Below are positions 55,601 through 64,000 of a stretch of DNA of 64,000 nt, piece after piece. The translations under genes and the position numbers were made by a program. The notes under the pieces are model-generated. The model ran no database searches. It was not told the origin of the DNA and saw only the letters and a list, made by a program, of their open reading frames with translations. Position 1 is the first letter of the stretch. Each line of letters starts with the position of its first letter. Source of the stretch: Odiellus spinosus (lineage: Eukaryota; Arthropoda; Arachnida; Opiliones; Phalangiidae); contig OY987240.1 of assembly GCA_963920705.1 (NCBI GenBank), positions 6,536,766-6,600,765 on the forward strand. The letters run 5' to 3'.

Positions 55601-58180
55601 TGCCACCGGCGGGACTCGAACCCGCAATCGCCGGTTTCGAAGACCGGCTCCGTATCCATTGGGCCACGGAGCCTCTAGCGTCACATTCAAAATATATGAA
55701 TAACATTGCATTGATGCTTCTTATTAAAGAAATACCACCGGCGGACTCGAACCCGCAATCTCCGGTTTCGAAGACCGGCGCCGTATCCATTGGGCCACGG
55801 AGGCTTACTCTCCACAGGCAAAATGTGTGAATAGCCCTTCATTGATGCTTATTGTAAAAGGAATACCAGCGGCGGGACTCGAACCCGCAATCTCCGGTTT
55901 AGAAGACCGGCGCCGTATCCATTTGGCCACGGAGGCTCTATCTTCACAGGCAAAATGTGTGAATAGCCCTTCATTGATGCTCATTGTAAGAGGAATACCA
56001 CCGGCGGGACTCGAACCCGCAATCGCCGGTTTCGAAGACCGGCTCCGTATCCATTGGGCCACGGAGCCTCTAGCTTCACATTCAAAATATATGAATAACA
56101 TTGCATTGATGCTTCTTATTAAAGAAATACCACCGGCGGACTCGAACCCGCAATCTCCGGTTTCGAAGACCGGCGCCGTATCGATTGGGCCACGGAGGCT
56201 TAATCTTCACAGGCAAAATGTGTTAATAACCCTTCATTTATGCTTATTATAAAAGGAATACCACCGGCGGGACTCGAACCCGCAACCTCCGGTTTCGTAG
56301 ACCGGCGCCGTATCCATTGGGCCACGGAGGCTTAATCTTCACAGGCAAAATGTGTGAATAGCCCTTCATTGATGCTTATTGTAAAAGGAATACCACCGGC
56401 GGGACTCGAACCCGCCATCTCCGGTTTAGAAGACCGGCGCCGTATCCATTGGGGCACGGAGGCTCTAGCTTCACACTCAAAATATATGAATAACATTGCA
56501 TTGATGCTTATTATAAAAGCAATACCACCGGCGGGACTCGAACCCGCAATCTCCGGTTTCGAAGACCGGCGCCGTATCCATTGGACCACGGAGGCTCTAT
56601 GTTCACACTCTAAATATATGAATAACATTGCATTGATGCTTATTGTAAAAGGAATACCACCGGCGGGACTCGAACCCACAATCTCCGGTTTAGAAGACCG
56701 GCGCCGTATCCATTGGGCCACGGAGGCTTAAACTTCGCATGCAAAATGTGTGAATAGCCCTACATTGATGCTTATTGTAAAAGCAATACCATCGGCGGGA
56801 CTCGATCCCGCAATCTCCGGTTTCGAAGACCGGCGCCGTATCCATTGGGCCACGGAGCCTCTAGCTTCACACTCAAAATATATGAATAACATTGCATTGA
56901 TGCTTATTATAAAAGCAATACCACCGGCGGGACTCGAACCCGCAATCTCCGGTTTCGAAGACCGGCGCCGTATCCATTGGGCCACGGAGGCTCTATGTTC
57001 ACACTCTAAATATATGAATAACATTGCATTGATGCTTATTGTAAAAGGAATACCACCGGCGGGACTCGAACCCGCAATCTCCGGTTACGAAGACCGGCGC
57101 CGTATCCATTGGGCCACGGAGGTTTAATCTTCACAGGCAAAATGTGTGAATAGCCCTTCATTGATGCTTATTGTAAAAGGAATACCACCGGCGGGACTCG
57201 AACCCGCAATCTCCGGTTTAGAGGCCGGCGCCGTATCCATTGGGCCACGGAGGCTCTATCTTCACACTCAAAATATATGAATAACATTGCATTGATGCTT
57301 ATTATAAAAGGAATACCACCGGCGGGACTCGAACCCGCAATCTCCGGTTTAGAAGACCGGCGCCGTATCCATTGGGCCACGGAGGCTTAATCTGCACAGG
57401 CAAAATGTGTGAATAGCCCTTCATTGATGCTTATTGTAGAAGGAATACCAGCGGCGGGAATCGAACCCGCAATCTCCGGTTTCGAAGACCGGCGCCGTAT
57501 CCATTGGGCCACGGAGGCTTAATCTTCACAGCCAAAATGTGTGAATAGCCCTTCATTGATGCTTATTGTAAAAGGAATACCACCGGCGGGACTCGAACCC
57601 GCAATCTCCGGTTTCGAAGACCGGCGCCGTATCCATTGGGCCACGGAGGCTTGATCTTCACAGGCAAAATGTGTGAATAGCCCTTCATTGATGCTTATTA
57701 TAAAAAGGAATACCACCGGCGGGACTCGACCCGCAATCTCCGGTTTCGAAGACTGGCGCCGTATCCATTGGGCCACGGAGGCTTATTCTTCACAGGCAAA
57801 AATGTGTTAATAACCCTTCATTGATGCTTATTATAAAAAGGAATACCACCGGCAGGACTCGAACCCGCAAACTCCGGTTTCGAATAACGGCGCCGTATCC
57901 ATTGGGCCACGGAGGCTTAATCTGCACAGGCAAAATGTGTGAATAGCCCTTCATTGATGCTTATTGTTGAAGGAATACCAGCGGCGGTACTCGAACCCGC
58001 AATCTCCGGTTTCGAAGACCGGCGCCGTATCCATTGGGCCACGGAGGCTTAATCTTCACAGGCAAAATGTGTGAATAGCCCTTCATTGATGCTTATTGTA
58101 AAAGGAATACCACCGGCGGGACTCGAACCCGCAATCTCCGGTTTCGAAGACTGGCGCCGTATTCATTAGGCCACGGAGGC
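55601..58180 (-). tRNA. tRNA-Arg units 58-77 (second copy of the block)
   Basis: Low ends at 55601, 55733, 55864, 55996, 56128, 56259, 56391, 56523, 56655, 56787, 56919, 57051, 57183, 57314, 57446, 57578, 57711, 57844, 57976 and 58108. TCT: 55864, 56391, 56655, 57183 (6-nt loop), 57314. ACG: 56259. The rest TCG. After 57183 the offset to the first copy falls from 2508 to 2375 bp, exactly one unit, so one gene was lost or gained. Confidence 0.7.
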
Positions 58181-58240
58181 TTAATCTTCACAGGCAAAAT
58201 GTGTTAATAAGCCTTCATTGATGCTTATTATAAAAAGAAA

Positions 58241-61082
58241 TATCACCAACGGGACTCGAACCCGCAATCTCCGGTTTCGAAGACCGGCGACGTATCCATT
58301 GGGCCACGGAGGCTCTATCTTCACACTAAAATATATGAATAACATTGCATTGATGCTTATTATAAAAAGAATACCACCGGAGACTCTCGAACCCGCAATC
58401 TCCGGTTTTGAAGACCGGCGCCGTATCCATTGGGCCACGGAGGCTCTATCTTCACACTCAAAATATATGAATAACATTGCATTGATGCTTATTATAAAAG
58501 GAATACCACCGGCGGGACTCGAACCCGCAATCTCCGGTTTAGAAGACCGGCGTCGTATCCATTAACCCACGGAGGCTTAAACTTCGCAGGCAAAATGTGT
58601 TAATAACTATTCATTGATTCTTATTGTAAAAGGAATACCACCGGCTTGACTCGAACCCGCAATCTCCGGTTTAGAAGACCGGCGCCGTATCCATTGGGCC
58701 ACGGAGGCTTAATCTTCAGAGGCAAAATGTGTTAATAACCCTTCATTGGTGCTTATTATAAAAGGAATACCACCGGCGGGACTCGAATCCGCAATCTCCG
58801 GTTTCGAAGACCGGCGCCGTATCCATTAGTCCACGGAGACTCTATCTTCACACTCAAAATATATGAATAACATTGCATTGATGCTTATTATAAAAGGAAA
58901 ACCACCGTCGGGACTCGAACCCGCAATCTCCGGTTTCGAAGACCGGCGCCGTATCCATCGGGCCACGGAGGCTTAATCTTCACTTGCAAAATGTGTGAAT
59001 AGCCCTTCATTGATGCTTATTGTAAAAGGAATACCACCGGCGGGACTCGAACCCGCAATCTCCGGTTTCGAAGACTGGCGCCGTATCCATTGGGCCACGG
59101 AGGCTCAATCTTCACAGGCAAAATGTGTTAATAAGCCGTCAGTGATTCTTATTATAAAAAGAAATACCACCGGCGGGACTCAAACCCGCAATCTCCGGTT
59201 TCGAAGACCGGCGCCGTATCCATTGGGCCACGGAGACTTAATCTTCACAGGCAAAATGTGTTAATAAGCCTTCATTGATGCTCATTATAAAAAGAAATAT
59301 CACCGGCGGGACTCGAACCCGCAATCTCCGGTTTCGAAGGCCGGCGCCGTATCCATTGGACCACGGATTCTTAATCTTCGCAGGCAAAATGTGTTAATAA
59401 CTATTCATTGATGCTTATTGTAAAAGGAATACCACCGGCGGGACTCGAATCCGCAATCTCCGGTTTCGAAGACCGGCGCCGTATCCATCAGGCCACGGAG
59501 GCTCTATCTTCACACTCAAAATATATGAATAACATTGCATTGATGCTTATTATAAAAGGAATACCACCGGCGGGACTCGAACCCGCAATCTCCGGTTTCG
59601 AAGACCGGCGCCGTATCCATTGGGCCACGGAGGCTTAATCTTCACAGGCAAAATGTGTGAATAGCCCTTCATTGATGCTTATTGTAAAAGGAATACCACC
59701 GGCGGGACTCGAACCCGCAATCTCCGGTTACGAAGACTGGCGCCGTATCCATTGTGCCACGGAGGTTTAATCTTCACAGGCAAAATGTGTGAATAGCCCT
59801 TCATTGATGCTTATTGTAAAAGGAATACCACCGGCGGGACTCGAAATCGCAATCTCCGGTTTAGAGGCCGGCGCCGTATCCATTGGGCCACGGAGGCTTA
59901 CTTTTCACAGGCAAAATGTGTGAATAGCCCTTCATTGATGCTTATTGTAAAAGGATACCACCGGCGGGACTCGAACCCGCAATCTCCGGTTACGAAGACT
60001 GGCGCCGTATCCATTGGGCCACGGAGGTTTAATCTTCACAGCCAAAATGTGTGAATAGCCCTTCATTGATGCTTATTGTAAAAGGAATACCACAACCGGG
60101 ACTCGAACCCGCAATCTCCGGTTTAGAGGCCGGCGCCGTATCCATTGCGCCACGGAGGCTTACTCTTCACAGGCAAAATGTGTGAATAGCCCTTCATTGA
60201 TGCTTATTGTTGAAGGAATACCAGCGGCGGGACTCGAACCCGCATTCTCCGGTTCGAAGACCGGCGCCGTCTCCATTGGGCCTCGGAGTCTTAATCTTCA
60301 CAGGCAAAATGTGTGAATAGCCCTTCATTGATGCTTATTGTAAAAGGAATACCAGCGGCGGGACTCGAACCCGCAATCTCCGGTTTAGAAGACCGGTGCC
60401 GTATCCATTGGGCCACGGAGGCTTAATCTACACAGCCAAAATGTGTGAATAGCCCTTCATTGATGCTTATTATAAAAGGAATACCACCGGCGGGACTCGA
60501 ATCCGCAATCTCCGGTTTCGAAGACCGGCGCCGTATCCATTAGGCCACGGAGGCTCTATCTTCACACTCAAAATATATGAATAACATTGCATTGATGCTT
60601 ATTATAAAATGAATACCACCAGCGGGACTCGATCCCGCAATCTCCGGTCTAGAAGACTGGCGTCGTATCCAGTTGGCCACGGAGGCTCTATCTTCACACT
60701 CAAAATATATGAATAACATTGCATTGATGCTTATTATAAAAGGAATACCACCGGCGGGACTCGAATCCGCAATCTCCGGTTTCGAAGACCGGCGCCGTAT
60801 CCAGTGGGCCACGGAGGCTCTATCTTCAGACTCAAAATATATGAATAACATTGCATTGATGCTTATTATAAAAGGAATACCACCGTCGGGACTCGAACCC
60901 GCAATCTCCGGTTTCGAAGACCGGCGCCGTATCCATCGGGCCACGGAGGCTTAATCTTCACTGGCAAAATGTGTGAATAGCCCTTCATTGATGCTTATTG
61001 TAAAAGGAATACCACCGGCGGGACTCGAACCCGCAATCTCCGGTTTCGAAGACTGGCGCCGTATCCATTGGGCCACGGAGGC
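58241..61082 (-). tRNA. tRNA-Arg units 78-99
   Basis: Low ends at 58241, 58372, 58504, 58636, 58768, 58900, 59032, 59165, 59298, 59430, 59562, 59694, 59826, 59956, 60088, 60219, 60350, 60482, 60614, 60746, 60878 and 61010. TCA: 58372. TCT: 58504, 58636, 59826 and 60088 (both short loop), 60350, 60614. The rest TCG. Unit 59165 has GGTTTGAGTCC in place of the B box. Units 58900-59562 recur 1978 bp on. Confidence 0.7.
58372..58444 (-). tRNA. tRNA-Arg body with TCA anticodon (would read UGA)
   Basis: Loop CTTCAAA: G36 changed to A, giving UCA, the opal-suppressor anticodon. The T stem is weakened (GCGGGTTCGAGAGTCT), so it may well be inactive. Single copy in the window. Confidence 0.45.
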
Positions 61083-61142
61083 TCAATCTTCACAGGCAAA
61101 ATGTGTTAATAAGCCTTCAGTGATTCTTATTATAAAAAGAAA

Positions 61143-63994
61143 TACCACCGGCGGGACTCAAACCCGCAATCTCCGGTTTCGAAGACCGGCGCCGTATCCA
61201 TTGGGCCACGGAGACTTAATCTTCACAGGCAAAATGTGTTAATAAGCCTTCATTGATGCTTATTATAAAAAGAAATATCACCGGCGGGACTCGAACCCGC
61301 AATCTCCGGTTTCGAAGACCGGCGCCGTATCCATTGGACCACGGATTCTTAATCTTCGCAGGCAAAATGTGTTAATAACTATTCATTGATGCTTATTGTA
61401 AAAGGAATACCACCGGCGGGACTCGAATCCGCAATCTCCGGTTTCGAAGACCGGCGCCGTATCCATCAGGCCACGGAGGCTCTATCTTCACACTCAAAAT
61501 ATATGAATAACATTGCATTGATGCTTATTATAAAAGGAATACCACCGGCGGGACTCGAACCCGCAATCTCCGGTTTCGAAGACCGGCGCCGTATCCATTG
61601 GGCCACGGAGGCTTAATCTTCACAGGCAAAATGTGTTAATAAGCCTTCATTGATTCTTATTATAAAAAGAAATACCACCGGCGGGACTCAAACCCGCAAT
61701 CTCCGGTTTCGAGGACCGGCGCCGTATCCATTGGGCCACGGACACTTAACCTTCACAGGCAAAATGTGTTATAAAGCCTTCATTGATGCTTATTATAAAA
61801 AGAAATATCACCGGCGGGACTCGAACCCGCAATCTCCGGTTTCGAAGACCGGCGCCGTATCCATTGGGCCACGGATTCTTAATCTTCGCAAGCAAAATGT
61901 GTTAATAACTATTCATTGATGCTTATTGTAAAAGGAATACCACCGGCGGGACTCGAACCCGCAATCTCCGGTTTAGAAGACCGGCGCCGTATCCATTGGG
62001 CCACGGAGGCTCTTGCAGCACACTCAATATATATGAATAACATTGCATTGATGCTTATTATAAAAGGAATACCACCGGCGGGACTCGAACCCGCAATCTC
62101 CGGTTTCGAAGACCGGCGCCGTATCCATTGGGCCACGGAGGCTTAATCTTCAGAGGCAAAATGTGTTAATAACCCTTCATTGGTGCTTATTATAAAAGGA
62201 ATACCACCGGCGGGACTCGAATCCGCAATCTCCGGTTTCGAAGACCGGCGATGTATCCATTAGGCCACGGAGGCTCTATCTTCACACTCAAAATATATGA
62301 ATAACATAGCATTGATGCTTATTATAAAAGGAATACCACCAGCGGGACTCGAACCCGCAATCTCCGATTTCGAAGACCGGCGCCGTATCCATTGGGCCAC
62401 GGAGGCTTGATCTTCACTGGCAAAATGTGTGAATAGCCCTTCATTGATGCTTATTGTAAAAGGAATACCACCGGCGGGACTCGAACCCGCAATCTCCGGT
62501 TTCGAAGACTGGCGCCGTATCCATTGGGCCACGGAGGCTTAATCTTCACAGGCAAAATGTGTTAATAAGCCTTCATTGATTCTTATTATAAAAAGAAATA
62601 CCACCGGCGGGACTCAAACCCGCAATCTCCGGTTTCGAAGACCGGCGCCGTATCCATTGGGCCACGGAGACTTAATCTTCACAGGCAAAATGTGTTAATA
62701 AGCCTTCATTGATGCTTATTATAAAAAGAAATATCACCGGCGGGACTCGAACCCGCAATCTCCGGTTTCGAAGACCGGCGCCGTATCCATTGGGCCACGG
62801 ATTCTTAATCTTCGCAGGCAAAATGTGTTAATAACTATTCATTGATGCTTATTGTAAAAGGATTACCACCGGCGGGACTCGAACCCGCAATCTCCGGTTT
62901 AGAAGACCGGCGCCGTATCCATTGGGCCACGGAGGCTTAATTTTCAGAGGCAAAATGTGTTAATAACCCTTCATTGGTGCTTATTATAAACGGAATACCG
63001 CCGCCGGGACTCGAACCCGCAATCTCCGGTTTAGAAGACCGGCGCCGTATCCATTGGGCCACGGAGGCTTAATCTTCACCGGCAAAATGTGTGAATAGCC
63101 CTTCATTGATGCTTATTGTAAAAGGAATACCACCGCCGGGACTCGAACCCGCAATCTCCGGTTACGAAGACCGGCGCCGTATCCATTGGGCCACGGAGGT
63201 TTAATCTTCACAGGCAAAATGTGTGAATAGCCCTTCATTGATGCTTATTGTAAAAGGAATACCACCGGCGGGACTCGAACCCGCAATCTCCGGTTTCGAA
63301 GACTGGCGCCGTATCCATTGGGCCACGGAGGCTTAATCTGCACAGGCAAAATGTGTGAATAGCCCTTCATTGATGCTTATTGTAGAAGGAATACCAGCGG
63401 CGGGAATCGAACCCGCAATCTCCGGTTTCGAAGACCGGCGCCGTATCCATTGGGCCACGGAGGCTTAATCTTCACAGCCAAAATGTGTGAATAGCCCTTC
63501 ATTGATGCTTATTGTAAAAGGAATACCACCGGCGGGACTCGAACCCGCAATCTCCGGTTTCGAAGACCGGCGCCGTATCCATTGGGCCACGGAGGCTTGA
63601 TCTTCACAGGCAAAATGTGTGAATAGCCCTTCATTGATGCTTATTATAAAAAGGAATACCACCGGCGGGACTCGACCCGCAATCTCCGGTTTCGAAGACT
63701 GGCGCCGTATCCATTGGGCCACGGAGGCTTATTCTTCACAGGCAAAAATGTGTTAATAACCCTTCATTGATGCTTATTATAAAAAGGAATACCACCGGCA
63801 GGACTCGAACCCGCAAACTCCGGTTTCGAATAACGGCGCCGTATCCATTGGGCCACGGAGGCTTAATCTGCACAGGCAAAATGTGTGAATAGCCCTTCAT
63901 TGATGCTTATTGTTGAAGGAATACCAGCGGCGGTACTCGAACCCGCAATCTCCGGTTTCGAAGACCGGCGCCGTATCCATTGGGCCACGGAGGC
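61143..63994 (-). tRNA. tRNA-Arg units 100-121
   Basis: Low ends at 61143, 61276, 61408, 61540, 61673, 61806, 61938, 62070, 62202, 62334, 62466, 62599, 62732, 62864, 62996, 63128, 63260, 63392, 63524, 63657, 63790 and 63922. TCT: 61938, 62864, 62996. The rest TCG. Units 63392-63922 repeat 57446-57976 at a step of 5946 bp. Units 61143, 61673 and 62599 share the C-to-T change in the B box. Confidence 0.7.
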
Positions 63995-64000
63995 TTAATC

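Larger units (their letters stand above)
48025..63994 (-). repeat. tRNA-Arg-like tandem array, 121 units
   Basis: Step ~132 bp. On the minus strand each gene runs GCCTCCGTGGCCCAATGGAT ... GCGGGTTCGAGTCCCGCC ... GTGGTA, 72-73 nt. The AATGGATA D-loop and GGTTCGAGTCC B box match eukaryotic tRNA-Arg. The anticodon stem CCGGT/ACCGG encloses CTTCGAA (TCG) or CTTCTAA (TCT). The acceptor stem GCCTCCG/CGGTGGT has a U-U mismatch and a terminal G-U pair, or worse in the ACCAGCGG variants, so function is uncertain. A TTTT stop follows about 5 nt after the gene (GTATTCCTTTTATAA). Two spacer types alternate (AGTGTGAAGATAGA and CCTGTGAAGATTAA). The first unit (48025-48046) is a fragment. Six-frame translation gives PPAGLEPAISG-type frames, a well-known artefact of such arrays. 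The array continues past the window. Confidence 0.85.

Noticed and set aside
48025-63994. Dozens of 65-185 codon frames (PPAGLEPAISGFEDRRRIHWATEA type) on both strands
   Set aside because: They are translations of tRNA-Arg genes and spacers; the conserved feature is the tRNA fold, not the peptides.
48025-63994. CRISPR-like pattern of ~73-nt repeats and ~60-nt spacers
   Set aside because: Spacers are themselves repeated in two types, the repeats fold as tRNAs with Pol III stops, and the genome is eukaryotic.

Overview
The window is nuclear DNA of an animal, most likely an AT-rich invertebrate genome. The reasons are a THAP-type zinc finger, a Polinton/adintovirus-type penton gene, a Helitron replicase, a gene built from four exons with GT-AG introns, and long tandem arrays of eukaryotic tRNA genes with internal promoter boxes. 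I cannot name the species. Nearly everything is repeat or mobile DNA; conventional protein genes are few and mostly on the minus strand.

Layout. 1-6437 is a satellite of 14/15-bp units with a higher-order period near 1.56 kb. 6438-7060 is unremarkable AT-rich DNA. 7060-8105 is a promoter-like block followed by a strongly hairpinned segment, which I treat as a candidate structured non-coding RNA unit. 8199-11654 is a minus-strand array of tRNA-Val genes (23 units plus a half unit). 11671-47355 interrupts this array. It is a ~35.7-kb element with ~257-bp, nearly identical terminal inverted repeats and a probable 5-6 bp target duplication. Long inner arms (32184-38776 and 45146-47098) are also inverted copies of each other, and the segment between them carries a penton gene (39770-41069), so this is a Polinton relative stripped to one recognisable capsid gene. 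The tRNA-Val array resumes at 47423-47944. At 48025 it joins directly to an array of 121 tRNA-Arg-like units that runs to the window end.

Nesting. The left Polinton arm is broken between 11929 and 32184. The ~20.25-kb intruder holds a foldback element, a very large Helitron replicase gene (THAP domain, two peptide-repeat blocks, Rep, PIF1-type helicase and a C-terminal ubiquitin-protease domain; 24784 down to 16290), two MITEs, a LINE 3' scrap, a complete four-exon gene of unknown function (185 codons) and a compact candidate gene for a 64-residue membrane microprotein. The order of events read from this is: tRNA array, then Polinton insertion, then the 20-kb insertion into its arm, then MITE insertions.

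The Helitron gene carries two apparent lesions, a one-base shift at an A11 run and an in-frame TGA inside the ubiquitin-protease domain; the penton gene carries one frameshift. The ~1-kb candidate RNA unit occurs twice, once beside the tRNA-Val array and once in inverted orientation inside the Polinton. Its hairpins and TATA-to-hairpin spacing are preserved. This is the least explained structure in the window.
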